Shown: positions 8,131-18,538, counted from the stretch's first letter. The stretch: DNA of 55,734 bases from Planctomycetota bacterium (GCA_014238415.1 JABABA010000027.1:1-55734); one strand, 5' to 3'. Numbers and translations: made by a program. The notes: a model not told the origin generated them from the sequence alone.

Positions 8131-11100
8131 CTACCTCCCGACGAGCGCGGGGCCCTCACTTTTCGCTTGAGAGGGATCTCCCGTGAGGGTTTTCTTGCCA
8201 GAAAACGCACGGGTCGCCGTAGCGCGGGCGGCGGCCCAGGCATCTTCCGCGAGGGAATAGGCCAAGGGCACCATCCAGAGGGTGAACAGGGTCGAGATCG
8301 CCAGCCCACCTCCAACACAAGTTGCCAGCGCGCGGTAGTCGATGCCTTCTCCACCGGCTTTGCTGAGGGCCATTGGCAGAAGACCGAAAACAGTGGTCAA
8401 GGCAGTCATCAGAATCGGTCTGACCCGCGCACCGGTACCTTCAAGAATTGCGGCTCGCCGAGGCAGGCCGTCCAGAGTCATGCAGCGATGGATCTTGTCA
8501 ATCAACACGATGCCGTTGTTGACCACTACACCCACTAAAATGATGATTCCGATCCAACCCACCGAGTCCATTGTTGTGCCGGTCAGGTAGAGGGTCCACA
8601 TGGCTCCCAGGAATGCGAAGGGCACGGTGGCCATCACTGCTAGAGGCAGGGCGATGGACTCGAACAGAATCGACATCACGATGTAGACCAGGGCAGCGGC
8701 GAACAACAACGCCAACTGCATCTCGCGAACCTGCTTTAGGGCGCTGGCGAATGAAGAGTTCTCCCTGCCCAGCCGATACCCACGGGGCAGATCCAGGCCC
8801 GCCTCCAGAGCCGCATAACCCGCTTCCATCCGCTGCTGCAGACGGTCTGGAGCGTCGATACGGGCTTGCAGGCTGAAGCTGGTCATGCCGTTCCAACGCC
8901 AGATCGTCCGGGGGCCGGGTTCAAAGCCGATGGAGGTAAAGGACGAGAGTGCCACGGGACCCGCGTCAGTCCAAACCGACAGATCCCGCAGGGCGTCGAG
9001 CCCTGCCATCTCTTCTTCGTCGTACTCGATGATGATTGGTACTTCCCGACCCTTCTCCTGGAAGCGCGGCAGCATGGCGCCCCGCAGGGCCCAGGAGACA
9101 CTGCGCGTTGCCCTGTCGGTTCCGACTCCAAGCTGGAAGCCCGCCTCCCGATCAAACTCAAGGCGCACCTCTTCCGGAGCGTCTTCCAAGGGTGAGCGGA
9201 TGTCAGTCAGTCCCTCCACGGTCGAGAGGATTTCGATCGCCGTTTTTCCCAAGTCTGCCAGCAGGTCCGCATCGGGCCCTATCACCTGAAAGCGCACGGT
9301 CTGTTTGCTGGCGCTGCCCAGTTGCTCCTCTCGGCCGAAGTGCAGCCGGTGCCCGGGAAACTGAGGCAGTTCCCGACGCAGGCGTTCTCTAGTCTGGTCC
9401 ATCAACTTGGGGTCCAAACGATCTCCCCAGCGCAGGGACACCTCGCCGCCTCCGGCCCAAAAGCGCACGATCACGTGTTCGTAACCCATTTCCTCCCTGA
9501 GTGGTTCGAGCACATTCTCATAGCGCGCCATTTCTTCAGAGGCCTGCCTCAGGGTGAAGTTGGATTCCAGTTCCACCATGAACTCAACGGAAGTCATGTC
9601 CTCTTCTCCTCCCATGGAGGTGATTGACATGTTGCTCATGGGAATGGCCACGGTCGTGACTGCGAGGAAACCCATGGCGCATGCAAGCGGCCTGTGATCC
9701 AGTGTCCAACCAACCAATCGTCGGTTGGCATCCTGAATCCAGACCAGCACGCTGTTCCCGGCCGGGGCTGCAGGCCTCGGCCGTGGGGGGGGCTGGTCGG
9801 GTCGCGTACGCCAGCGGGGCAGTGCTATCAGGATCAGCAGGCAACCCAAGAGGACCTGGAAAAGGCGTACTCCCGGGGACGCTTCGAGCATTGGAGCCTT
9901 GACGTCAAACACTCGGCTGATGGAACTCCAGTCCGTGGCCGCGCCTGACCCGAAGGTGTTCCACAAGAACAGGCCCAGAAACACTCCCACCAATAGGAAG
10001 CGGAGGGGAGTAGCCACACGCAGGATGCCCCGGTTGATGTGCTGCAGCAGCCAGAGGAGGCTCCAGCCCATCAGCCTTATGGCACCGATGCCATGGGCCA
10101 GGCCGCGTACGGGCAACGCCAGGAGCCGGGCCATACGTTTGGCGACGGCTTCGCCCAGGGGCGGGCGTTCTCCCTGCACCCGCGCGGCGAGTACAGGCAT
10201 GAAGACCAGGGCCACGATCAAGCTCGCCACCAGGGCCGAGCAGAGGGGGATTCCCATGGCCCTCAAGAACAGGCTCATCATCGGGTCGCCGATCATGAAG
10301 ATCAGGGGCAGGAAGACCACCACGCTAGTCAAGGTGGCCAGGGCCACAGCCAGGCCAACATCGCGCACTCCTTCCACCGATGCTCTGAAGGAACTGTGTC
10401 CTTGTTTGCGCAGGCGCGCGATGTTCTCGATCACGACCACCGAGTTGTCCACCAGCATGCCCAGGGCCAGGGTCAAGCCGGTCATGGTCAGCACATTGAA
10501 GGTGCCTCCGCTGAAGTACTCAAAGGTCAGGGCAAGGAGGATTGAGATGGGGATCGAGAGAGCGACCACCAAGGTCGTTCGCACCCGGCGCAGGAAACAG
10601 AGGAGCACCAAGAGGGCCAATCCGCCACCCCAAAGGGCCGTGGTCTTTAGTTGTCCCAGGCTGGCGCGGATGAAGTCTGCTTGATCAAACAGAACCGTGA
10701 CCCCCAATTGTCCCCCCAGGCGTGAGTCTGCTTGGATCTCCTCCAAGACCTTGGCGATGCGTTCGGAGGTCTCGACCACATTGGCTGCACCCTCCTTTTG
10801 GATCATGCCGTAGTAGGCATAGCGCCCATCGATTCGGGTCAGTCGTTCGCCCACCGACTTGACACGACGCACCTCGGCAATATCACTCAAGCGCAGGCCA
10901 TTGCCTATGGGGTAGGCGGCGATTTGGTCCAGGTCCTTGAAGCGCATGTCCGAGCGCAGAAGGAGTTCGCGCTCTCCGCTGGAGACTTCGCCGAGCGGCT
11001 TGGCGAAGTTGTCCGCCGACAAGCGCTGGATCAGAGCACCCAGGTCCATGCGCGCAGCGATTACCTTTTGCTCGTTCAACAATATGCGGATCGAATCCTC

Positions 11101-11667
11101 CAGAGTGCCCCAGAGCTGCACCCGGCTGACACCGTCCACCGCTTCGAGCGGGCGTTTGATGGATTGGTCGATCAGACGGTCGATGTCGTTCTGGTCCGCG
11201 TCTTCCGCGGAGGTGACTGCCATCCAGATGATGGGCATGTCCCCGTCATCGTTGGACCAGATCCAGATCTCGCCTATATCTGCTGGCAGTTCAGGGCGTG
11301 CGCGTTCGATGCGGTCGCGCAGCTCGGCCTTGGCCAACTGCAGGTCGCCCGTTCTGCTGAAGCGCATGGAGACCCGTACGGAGCCTGGCCGACAGGCAGA
11401 CCAGACATCCTCAAGGTCCGGGAGGGTGCGCAGTTGCTCCTCGATGGGCCGTGCGATCTTGTCCACATTTTCCGCGGCGGAAGAGCCCGGGTTCGAGATC
11501 ATCACCGTGAAGCGTGAGCCCTCGATTCCTCCAGGCAGCATCTGGAGTGGCAGACGCATGTAGCTCAGCACCCCGAGCACGATCAGCGTGGTCAGGATCA
11601 CCAGTACGCCCACTGGACGGGTGATCAGGGTGCCGAAGAAGCTGGAGTGTTGGGACTTGGTCTGCAT
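8131..11667 (-). CDS. RND efflux permease (second of a tandem pair)
   Basis: A 1178-residue AcrB-superfamily proton-driven exporter. It has the N-terminal helix with the RPVGVLVI start, two large periplasmic porter regions, the TM4 block ALGMLVDNSVVVIEN and the TM10-11 block GVVVNNGIVLIDK. The TM4 motif has Asp407 followed by Asn408 where AcrB has Asp-Asp, a variant common in many phyla. It is about 130 residues longer than AcrB. The extra length sits between TM6 and TM7 (roughly residues 500-655) and includes two or three additional hydrophobic segments and a Pro-rich stretch. It starts with ATG 12 bp after the first RND gene. Both presumably use the membrane-fusion lipoprotein encoded upstream. 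No outer-membrane factor is in the window. Substrate unknown. Confidence 0.93.
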   Translation of the reverse strand: MQTKSQHSSFFGTLITRPVGVLVILTTLIVLGVLSYMRLPLQMLPGGIEGSRFTVMISNPGSSAAENVDKIARPIEEQLRTLPDLEDVWSACRPGSVRVSMRFSRTGDLQLAKAELRDRIERARPELPADIGEIWIWSNDDGDMPIIWMAVTSAEDADQNDIDRLIDQSIKRPLEAVDGVSRVQLWGTLEDSIRILLNEQKVIAARMDLGALIQRLSADNFAKPLGEVSSGERELLLRSDMRFKDLDQIAAYPIGNGLRLSDIAEVRRVKSVGERLTRIDGRYAYYGMIQKEGAANVVETSERIAKVLEEIQADSRLGGQLGVTVLFDQADFIRASLGQLKTTALWGGGLALLVLLCFLRRVRTTLVVALSIPISILLALTFEYFSGGTFNVLTMTGLTLALGMLVDNSVVVIENIARLRKQGHSSFRASVEGVRDVGLAVALATLTSVVVFLPLIFMIGDPMMSLFLRAMGIPLCSALVASLIVALVFMPVLAARVQGERPPLGEAVAKRMARLLALPVRGLAHGIGAIRLMGWSLLWLLQHINRGILRVATPLRFLLVGVFLGLFLWNTFGSGAATDWSSISRVFDVKAPMLEASPGVRLFQVLLGCLLILIALPRWRTRPDQPPPRPRPAAPAGNSVLVWIQDANRRLVGWTLDHRPLACAMGFLAVTTVAIPMSNMSITSMGGEEDMTSVEFMVELESNFTLRQASEEMARYENVLEPLREEMGYEHVIVRFWAGGGEVSLRWGDRLDPKLMDQTRERLRRELPQFPGHRLHFGREEQLGSASKQTVRFQVIGPDADLLADLGKTAIEILSTVEGLTDIRSPLEDAPEEVRLEFDREAGFQLGVGTDRATRSVSWALRGAMLPRFQEKGREVPIIIEYDEEEMAGLDALRDLSVWTDAGPVALSSFTSIGFEPGPRTIWRWNGMTSFSLQARIDAPDRLQQRMEAGYAALEAGLDLPRGYRLGRENSSFASALKQVREMQLALLFAAALVYIVMSILFESIALPLAVMATVPFAFLGAMWTLYLTGTTMDSVGWIGIIILVGVVVNNGIVLIDKIHRCMTLDGLPRRAAILEGTGARVRPILMTALTTVFGLLPMALSKAGGEGIDYRALATCVGGGLAISTLFTLWMVPLAYSLAEDAWAAARATATRAFSGKKTLTGDPSQAKSEGPALVGR

Positions 11668-11679
11668 GGGATCAGACAG

Positions 11680-14600
11680 CTAGGACTTCTCTGCCGGATT
11701 CGGCGTTGATCCAGGTGCTTCTCGTACCAGAAGCGAATAGATCACAGGGATCACAAGCAGGGTCAGAAGAGTCGACATGCTCAAGCCTGCGATCACTGCG
11801 ATGGCCATGGGGGCTCTCAATTCCGATCCTTCGCCAGCACCCACCAGGCCCAGGATCGGAACTGACTCCAACCATCCGGTGAGGGGCAAGAGGCCCAGTA
11901 CCGTGGTGGCGGTAGTCATCAAGATTGGCCTGAGGCGTGCGCGCCCTGCCTCCGTGGCGGCGGCGATGCAATCCATTCCCTTGGCCCGGCCTTGGTTGAT
12001 GCGGTCCACCAGAACGATCGCGTTGTTGACCACGATCCCCGCCAGCAGGATCGCACCGATCAGTACCACCACCGACACGGGGATCGACAGCAGATCCAGC
12101 GCCAGGACCACGCCTACTGCAGCGAGGGGCACGCTGAACAGAATCACAAATGGCTGGATCAGGGATTCGAACTGGGTGGCCATGACTACATACACCAGGA
12201 ATATTGCCAGCAACAGAGCCTGTTGAAGGTTACGCGTACCCGCATCCATCTCGCGTTTCTGACCGCCGAGCGCCACGCTTACTTCGGGGGGCGTGACCAT
12301 GTCGGCCAAAGCTGCCTCGATACGCTTGCCCAGTCCGCCCAGGTCCATACCCGTGCTGGCGGCGGTGACCAGAGCAGCTCGGGAATTGCTGATGCGTCGG
12401 ATCTCCGCTGGTCCGCGCACGATTTCGATGTCTGCCACAGCGGAGAGTGGCACGGGTGCCCCAGTTCCCGCATTGACCACCAGGGCTTCTACTGCTTGCA
12501 CGCTGTCGAGCATGCTCTGGTCACCTCGCACGCGAATGTCGATGCGGTCGTCCCCATCGACCAGGCGCGTGGAGACCTTGCCTTGCACTTGATCGCGTAC
12601 AAGATCGCTGATGTCTCCCAGGTTCAGGCCGAACTCCAAGATGCGGTCCCGGTCGAAGACCAGACGAGCCTCCGGGTGCCCCGGCTGGATCGATGTGCGC
12701 ACATCGGTTAGGCCCTGAACTCTTTCCAAGCGTTGGCGTACTTCGTTGGCGACATCGGCGAGCTCGCCCAGATCATAGCCTGTGATCTCCACTGCGATGG
12801 GCGCGTCAAGGGCGAAGGGTGTGGGGCGCGTGATTTCCACCCGACTGACTTCCGGGTGGGCTTCGAGAAGGGCGCGAACCTGTTGCACCACCCGCTCTTC
12901 CGTGTGAGCCGCTGATGAGGTCGCAGTCAAGCGAGTCATCAGTCGTGCCGTGTGATCCCCTTCGATTTCCCGCGTCAATGTGTCAGCTTCCACGCCGCTG
13001 GTGAGGGCGCAACTGACCACACTTTCCAGACTGCGCACTTCTCGCGCCAGTTCTCCCAGTACCTGATCGGTTACATCCAGAGGTGTGCCCACTTCCAAGG
13101 CCACATGAGCTGTGAACTCACCCTGGTGGATTTCGGGAAGCAACTCAAGGCCCAGACCCTTGGCGCGTTCAAAGGCAAACCAGCCAAGGGCCGCGGCGGC
13201 AAAGAGCACGACCAGGGGTGAGCGCAGGGAATACTGAAGGAGTGGAAGATAGGCCCGGTCCAGCAGGTTCCAGAGGAAGTCGAAGATCCTGCGGGGGATG
13301 TAGGAGATGATGAGGAAGATGCCATAGGCAAGTGCCAGACCCAGGGCGAGGCTGCGCAGGCCGACAAAACCCACCAAGCGCGCAAGGCCAGCAGTCAGAC
13401 GCAGAAGGCTTGGAACCGCCTGATCCCACCCCCAGCGCCAGTCGGCGAAGAGGAATTCTCTCATCACCTGCCAGGAAACCATCAGGCCTCGTAGGGGAGC
13501 TGCCAGCGGACGCTGTCGCAGAGATTTCCCAGCCGACTTGAGCCAGCCCAGGGACTGGCCGGACTGGTTGGACTCATCCAGCATGGGCAGGGCGCTGAGC
13601 ATGGGGATGAACAACACCGCCACCAGGAGAGAGACCAGCAGGGCGCTCACTACGGTTACTGCCTGATCCCCGAAGATCTGACCGGCGATACCTTCCACGA
13701 AGACGATAGGGGCAAAGACCGCAACAGTGGTCAGTGTTGAGGCCGTGATTGCACCGGCCACCTCACCGACTCCTCTGATTGCTGCATTCACAGGTTTGTC
13801 GCCCTCTTCTCGGCAGCGAGAAATGGACTCCAGTACAACGATGGCGTTGTCCACCAACATGCCGATTCCTAGGGCCAGACCGCCCAGGGACATGATGTTC
13901 AAGGACACGTCCAGCAGGAACATGGGTGCAAAGGTGGTGGCCACGGAGATCGGAATTGCCAGGGCGATGACCAGGGTGGGCACCACTCTGCGGAGAAAGA
14001 TCCAGATCACCAGTACCGACAATAGAGCTCCCAGCAGTGCCGAGTCGCGCACATCCTTCACTGCCGCAGCGATGAACGTGGACTGGTCGCTGAGCACACC
14101 GAAGCTTGCATCTGCGCGCATGTGCCAGGCAATTTGGCTGAGCTTCTGGCGTTCGTCCCAGCGCGGCTCCCGGGCGTTTGGTCCTGAGAACTTGGCTGCC
14201 AGGGCGATTTGTTCGGGTGTACCGAGGATGCCCTCGCGCAGGCGCTGGGCCACTTCGACGATGTTGGCACCAGCTTCGCGGTAGATCGCAAGCTCCACCG
14301 CTTCTTCCCCGTCGATGCGCATGATCACTTCCCGTTCCGCATGCGTGCGCTCCACCTGGGCCACATCTCCAATGCGTACTGTGGCACCGCCCTTGCGCAC
14401 CAGGGCCAGGTTGCGGATTTCTTCCACGGTCTGGAATTCGTTCAGGGTGCGCACCAGGTAGCGTGTGGAGCCTTCGAGTACTTCACCGGAAGACGCGTTC
14501 AGGTTCTCCGCTGCCAGCCTTTGGGCGATTGCGGCGGGGTCGAGTCCCTGGGACGTGAGCGCGTCCGGGTCCACCGCCACAAGAATCTCCTCTCGTAGTC

Positions 14601-15171
14601 CTCCGCGCACGCCTATGGCGGCCACACCTGAGAGGCCTTCCAGTTCACGTTTGATGCGTTTTTCCGCCAACCAGCGCAGGGTGGTGAGGGTATTCAGCTC
14701 TTCCCCGGGTGCGACTTGCCTGGCGGGACTGATCGAGATTCGCAGGATCGGATCCAGGTTCGGGTCATAGCGCAGGATCAGAGGGCGTTCGGCTTCCTGG
14801 GGCAGTTGCACATTGTCCAGGCGGTCACGCACCTCTTGCACAGCCAGGGTCATGTCGGAACCCCAATCCAGTTCCACCAGAACATCGCTGAAGCCCGCGC
14901 GGCTCATGGAACTCACGCGCACCAAGCCCGGCAAGGTAGAGACCGCTTCGCTGATCCGGTTGGAGATGCGATCTTCCACATCTTCCGGCGCAGCTCCGGG
15001 GAAGGCCGTGCGCACGGTCAGCGTGGGGTAGCTGATCTCCGGCAGGAGGTTCATGGGCAGTTTCGCGAGGGAAACCATCCCAAAGACCGTCAACGCCACG
15101 ATGACCATGGTAATTGCCACGGGGCGCGTGGCGATGAACGCCAAGCGCGCGGGTTTCTGATCGGGTTGCAC
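11680..15171 (-). CDS. RND efflux permease (first of a tandem pair)
   Basis: A 1163-residue RND permease with the same architecture as its neighbour: TM1 after RPVAITMVIVALTVFG, TM4 LALGIGMLVDNAIVVLES (Asp441-Asn442), and a C-terminal LAGIVVNNAIVLVDRIN block. It also carries extra sequence between TM6 and TM7 (about residues 530-640) with hydrophobic stretches near 594-624. The GTG start at 15171 directly abuts the TGA of the membrane-fusion gene, so translation is coupled. Two non-identical permeases after one fusion protein recall MdtB/MdtC-type heteromeric pumps, but whether these form a mixed trimer cannot be read from sequence. The family is broad (HAE-type multidrug, lipid or hopanoid exporters); no metal-pump signature is evident. 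Confidence 0.93.
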   Translation of the reverse strand: MQPDQKPARLAFIATRPVAITMVIVALTVFGMVSLAKLPMNLLPEISYPTLTVRTAFPGAAPEDVEDRISNRISEAVSTLPGLVRVSSMSRAGFSDVLVELDWGSDMTLAVQEVRDRLDNVQLPQEAERPLILRYDPNLDPILRISISPARQVAPGEELNTLTTLRWLAEKRIKRELEGLSGVAAIGVRGGLREEILVAVDPDALTSQGLDPAAIAQRLAAENLNASSGEVLEGSTRYLVRTLNEFQTVEEIRNLALVRKGGATVRIGDVAQVERTHAEREVIMRIDGEEAVELAIYREAGANIVEVAQRLREGILGTPEQIALAAKFSGPNAREPRWDERQKLSQIAWHMRADASFGVLSDQSTFIAAAVKDVRDSALLGALLSVLVIWIFLRRVVPTLVIALAIPISVATTFAPMFLLDVSLNIMSLGGLALGIGMLVDNAIVVLESISRCREEGDKPVNAAIRGVGEVAGAITASTLTTVAVFAPIVFVEGIAGQIFGDQAVTVVSALLVSLLVAVLFIPMLSALPMLDESNQSGQSLGWLKSAGKSLRQRPLAAPLRGLMVSWQVMREFLFADWRWGWDQAVPSLLRLTAGLARLVGFVGLRSLALGLALAYGIFLIISYIPRRIFDFLWNLLDRAYLPLLQYSLRSPLVVLFAAAALGWFAFERAKGLGLELLPEIHQGEFTAHVALEVGTPLDVTDQVLGELAREVRSLESVVSCALTSGVEADTLTREIEGDHTARLMTRLTATSSAAHTEERVVQQVRALLEAHPEVSRVEITRPTPFALDAPIAVEITGYDLGELADVANEVRQRLERVQGLTDVRTSIQPGHPEARLVFDRDRILEFGLNLGDISDLVRDQVQGKVSTRLVDGDDRIDIRVRGDQSMLDSVQAVEALVVNAGTGAPVPLSAVADIEIVRGPAEIRRISNSRAALVTAASTGMDLGGLGKRIEAALADMVTPPEVSVALGGQKREMDAGTRNLQQALLLAIFLVYVVMATQFESLIQPFVILFSVPLAAVGVVLALDLLSIPVSVVVLIGAILLAGIVVNNAIVLVDRINQGRAKGMDCIAAATEAGRARLRPILMTTATTVLGLLPLTGWLESVPILGLVGAGEGSELRAPMAIAVIAGLSMSTLLTLLVIPVIYSLLVREAPGSTPNPAEKS

Positions 15172-16539
15172 TCAGCTCTCCTTGCCCGAGTCGGTCTTCG
15201 CAGATGCGGTCTCGCTGGAGTCACCTGCGTCAGAAGGAATCTGTTTTGTCCCTTCCTTCTCGATGTTCACTTCGGTCCCGGGCTCGATCTCACGGTTGCC
15301 AACTGTTATCACCGCTTCGCCAGCGGCCAATATGCTGTCCCCCAAGGGCACGACTTCCACGAAAAGATCCTCTTCGAAGCCCTCTTCCACTTCCACTCGC
15401 TGGGCGATGCCTTCACGTACTACAAACAAGAAGCGTCGCTCACCCTCCCGGCGCAGTGCGCGCTTGCGCACCACCAGGGCCTGGGGGTGGCGATCTACAA
15501 CCAGATGCAAGCGAACCAGCATTCCTGGTAAGAGCCGCGGGCGCGGATCCCTTGTTGTGGGTTGTTCCAAATCAATCGAGAGTCGGATCGAACCCGAGGT
15601 GGCGTCGATGGTAGGGGAGACGATGGTCAAGTGTCCCACATAGGATTCCCCTGGCAATGCGTCCGGCAGCACTGCGATCTCCAATTCGTCCGCGCGCCCC
15701 TGGAAGAGTGAAAGCTCTCGCTGGGGCCGGTAGATCACCGCTCGAAGGTGGTTCGGGTCGGTCAATGTCATCAGGCTTTCCGCCGCGCCCACGTTGCGCC
15801 CCACGCGCACAGTTCGTGCCGCGATGACTCCGGCAAAGGGTGCTGTGATCCTGGTGTAGGACAGCTCCAACTCGCGCCGCTCCAAGTTGAGGCGCGCCTT
15901 TTCCACGGCGGTGCCCCCTGTGTCGCGGCTGTGCTCCGCACTCTGTTGGGCGAGTTGAGCGCTGACCAGATCGCGCTTGGCATGATCTCTGGCGAGGCGC
16001 AGCTTGCTCAGTTCGTTCTTGCTGATCAGGCCGGTTTGCTCGTGGCGCTGAACCTCTCCTTCCGCCTGGCTGTGGGTCAAGAGCGCACGCTGAACCGCTT
16101 CTGCACGTTCACTGACTGTCAAGCTCAAGCTGGGCAGGGTCTCCATTGCTTCGCGCAGGGTGACCTGTGCTTCTTCTACAGCCGCGTTTGCATCCCGGTC
16201 GTCGAGAATCACCAGAGCTTGTCCGGCTTTCACGCTCATGCCCTCTTCCACCAGGACTTCGGTTACCAGTCCGCCGAGCTTGGGGGTCACATCGACTTCG
16301 CGGGTCGATTCGATGGCGTTGGCCGTGACCAGGACTCGACGCATTTCCCGTTGCTCCACCGGTTCCGTGCGCACCCGGGGCAGTTCCCGTCTTATCTGGG
16401 TCGGGGAATCTCCGCCAGCCGCATGGTCGCGGGGCTCTCCGCCACAACCCGCAGTCAAAAGGCAGGTCAAGAGGATGCCGCCTCGGACGAAGACCGTCGG
16501 AGGCAGGCAAAGAGTAGGGTTGGCAGTTGGGCGATTCAT
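15172..16539 (-). CDS. RND membrane-fusion (periplasmic adaptor) lipoprotein
   Basis: A HlyD/AcrA-type adaptor of about 455 residues. I choose the ATG at 16539 because it starts a signal peptide ending in LLTAGC (Cys32). The -3 residue is Thr, so the lipobox is slightly off consensus. A lipoyl half-domain (LGGLVTEVLVEEGMSVKAGQ) is followed by a coiled-coil hairpin (about residues 130-205), then the second lipoyl half (LSYTRITAPFAGVIAARTVRVG), a beta-barrel and a membrane-proximal domain. A Ser/Thr/Glu-rich tail closes it. It is the first gene of the three-gene efflux operon and is transcribed away from lnt, whose product would acylate it. A longer frame to 16803 exists but would run across the lnt start. 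Confidence 0.9.
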   Translation of the reverse strand: MNRPTANPTLCLPPTVFVRGGILLTCLLTAGCGGEPRDHAAGGDSPTQIRRELPRVRTEPVEQREMRRVLVTANAIESTREVDVTPKLGGLVTEVLVEEGMSVKAGQALVILDDRDANAAVEEAQVTLREAMETLPSLSLTVSERAEAVQRALLTHSQAEGEVQRHEQTGLISKNELSKLRLARDHAKRDLVSAQLAQQSAEHSRDTGGTAVEKARLNLERRELELSYTRITAPFAGVIAARTVRVGRNVGAAESLMTLTDPNHLRAVIYRPQRELSLFQGRADELEIAVLPDALPGESYVGHLTIVSPTIDATSGSIRLSIDLEQPTTRDPRPRLLPGMLVRLHLVVDRHPQALVVRKRALRREGERRFLFVVREGIAQRVEVEEGFEEDLFVEVVPLGDSILAAGEAVITVGNREIEPGTEVNIEKEGTKQIPSDAGDSSETASAKTDSGKES

Positions 16540-16628
16540 GAAGTGTGGGATCCAGTCGCAGCCTGGGCAGGCATATCTCCGAGCAGTTTCGGGGATCGGG
16601 CCGGCACCGGGCTCGGTACACTCTGCCC

Positions 16629-18497
16629 ATGACAGGCAGGCGCAAGGTTGCAGAACGTGATTGTGCCGATTCTTCAGGTCAAGTAGGCGGCGGAGTGTCC
16701 TCCGAGACAGTTTTCTCTGCAAGGAATGAGTCAGAGTCGGTGCTGGTTCCTCGGGAGAGGGCTCTCTTGCTGCTTCTTGGCTGGACATTGTTGTGTCTGG
16801 CACAGCCCGGAATTCTGCCCTCCTGGCTCCAGGGTTGGGTGGGGGCTGTATCCCTCTGTCCCTGGGCTCTGGCGGTTTCCCGACCCGGGCCCAGGGCGCG
16901 CTTGATCGAGTGGCTGTTTGCCAGCATCGGCCTGGTGGCTTGGTTTGCCTGGATGCGCTACCTTTTGTCTTGGCTGTTGCTCCCCATGGGTGTGGTGCCG
17001 GCCCTTTGGATTGTGCTCGGCGGGACCTTGCTGCGAGGAACGCGCGGCCGTTTGAATCTCGCTGTCGCTGTGCCCGCTGCCTGGTTGGTGGGAGAGATCC
17101 TGCGCTGGACCCTGCCCGCTCCGATTTCTTTCGGTTGGTGGCGTCTGGGGCTTTTGGCCCACGACATGCCCTACCTGAATGGCAGCGCGCGGGTTTGGGG
17201 AACGTTTGGCCTCAGCTGGGTCCTGGCGGCGATGGGAGGCTATGCGGCTGCGCTTGTGATTCGAAAGGGAAAGGTCTCTCTTGCAACTCACTTGTTCGGC
17301 TTGGGACCGTTTGCCCTGGGTTGTCTGTTGACTCAGGTGGTGCCTGCCCCTGTGACCATTGACGGGCCACGGGTCCTCTTGGTGACCCCTGGGCTGCAGC
17401 AGCACCTCAAGGCTTTCAGCCGCGACAGTCTGGCGGAGTTGTATGTGGATCCTGTCAACCTGACCTTCGAGGCGGTGGGCGCCAACGATGGGCCGCCCAT
17501 TGATCTGGTGGTCTGGGGGGAGACCATGCTTCCGAGCAAGGTCTTGGCCGAGGGAGTGATGGAAGCTGCCGAGTCCGGCGTCGGTCGCCCTGACTGGATC
17601 GGGCCTGACTGGGAGCCCCAGGAACTGACCCAGTTTGCCGAAATCACCCGTTGCCTGGTGGAGGGCATTCTCTTCGGCCTGCCCCAGCGGGTTTCTCCCT
17701 CCCTGTTGCCAGCGCTTCAAAGTCGAGGAGCTCTGTTCATGGAAGAGGCCGTCCTCGGCCGGCCGATTCTGCCCCACGGTGCTTCCTTCCTGACCGGTTT
17801 GGAGGAGGTGGTGGTCCACCAGGGCGAGCTCAGGCGCTTGAACGGGTCCGCCCTTTGGCTGCCCGATGCCACCCGCATTTCCAGCGGGGCCAAGACCCAA
17901 CTGGTGCCAGCGGCGGAGGACCCCTCTCTCTTTGTGCACCTGCCCTTCCTGCTGGACGCCTTGCGCTCGGTGGGTGGCTATCTGCCGGATTTTGTGGCAG
18001 CCGCTGAGCAGGGGGTGGTCAGCTTCCCCAGCGCAGGGGAACGGGAACGCGAAAATCACGCCAGTGTGATCATCTGCTACGACAATATCTTCGACGCCCC
18101 CTTCGCTGAACCAACCCGTCGAGGGCCCCTGGACCTGCATCTGGTGCTCTCCAATGAGGCCTGGTACGAAAAAAGTGTCGAGATGGACCACATGGTGGCC
18201 TTTTCTCGTCTGGCAGCGATTTCCACCGGTCGTTCGATTGCTCGGGCGACGAATTCTGGGGTGACCCTTGTCCTGGATCCCGAGGGCCGGACCACCGATG
18301 TCCTGGCACCCGATGGGGAGGCAAAAATGGCCCGGGGGACCCTCCTGGCAACGGTTCCTGTGCCTCTGGACCCTGGTCAGGGGCCCACTCCCTGGGCCAG
18401 CAGCCAGCACTTTCAGACTCCCCTGCTGGGGTTGCTCAGCCTGATCCTGCTCCTCTGGGCGCGCCGGGGGGGTAACCGGAAGGAATCCCGTGGATAG
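16629..18497 (+). CDS. lnt: Apolipoprotein N-acyltransferase
   Basis: An integral inner-membrane enzyme that adds the third acyl chain to the N-terminal Cys of lipoproteins. The N-terminal half has about seven membrane helices, including WWRLGLLAHD and GTFGLSW blocks typical of Lnt. The C-terminal half is a nitrilase-like domain with the triad as I read it: Glu298 (VVWGETMLPSK), Lys422 (AKTQLVP) and Cys483 (IICYDNIFD), followed by LVLSNEAWY. The Glu-Lys spacing is about 55 residues longer than in E. coli Lnt, so the nitrilase domain carries an insertion. I start at ATG 16629, giving 622 residues with a hydrophilic N-terminal tail of about 35. A TACACT element lies at 16617-16622, just upstream of this ATG. 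It is divergent from the efflux lipoprotein gene. Confidence 0.92.
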   Translation: MTGRRKVAERDCADSSGQVGGGVSSETVFSARNESESVLVPRERALLLLLGWTLLCLAQPGILPSWLQGWVGAVSLCPWALAVSRPGPRARLIEWLFASIGLVAWFAWMRYLLSWLLLPMGVVPALWIVLGGTLLRGTRGRLNLAVAVPAAWLVGEILRWTLPAPISFGWWRLGLLAHDMPYLNGSARVWGTFGLSWVLAAMGGYAAALVIRKGKVSLATHLFGLGPFALGCLLTQVVPAPVTIDGPRVLLVTPGLQQHLKAFSRDSLAELYVDPVNLTFEAVGANDGPPIDLVVWGETMLPSKVLAEGVMEAAESGVGRPDWIGPDWEPQELTQFAEITRCLVEGILFGLPQRVSPSLLPALQSRGALFMEEAVLGRPILPHGASFLTGLEEVVVHQGELRRLNGSALWLPDATRISSGAKTQLVPAAEDPSLFVHLPFLLDALRSVGGYLPDFVAAAEQGVVSFPSAGERERENHASVIICYDNIFDAPFAEPTRRGPLDLHLVLSNEAWYEKSVEMDHMVAFSRLAAISTGRSIARATNSGVTLVLDPEGRTTDVLAPDGEAKMARGTLLATVPVPLDPGQGPTPWASSQHFQTPLLGLLSLILLLWARRGGNRKESRG

Positions 18498-18538
18498 GTC
18501 GCCAAGGGAACGCCTGTAGGGCAGGTGCCCGGGGCTGG

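Noticed and set aside
16540..16803. 88-codon N-terminal extension of the membrane-fusion protein
   Set aside because: The internal ATG at 16539 begins a signal peptide with a lipobox-like Cys; the extension would bury it and overlap the divergent lnt start.
16731..18410. Long open frame (559 codons) antisense to lnt
   Set aside because: It lies opposite an lnt gene with an intact catalytic triad, and its translation is Gly/Gln/His/Pro-rich with no family motifs; it is a by-product of high GC content.
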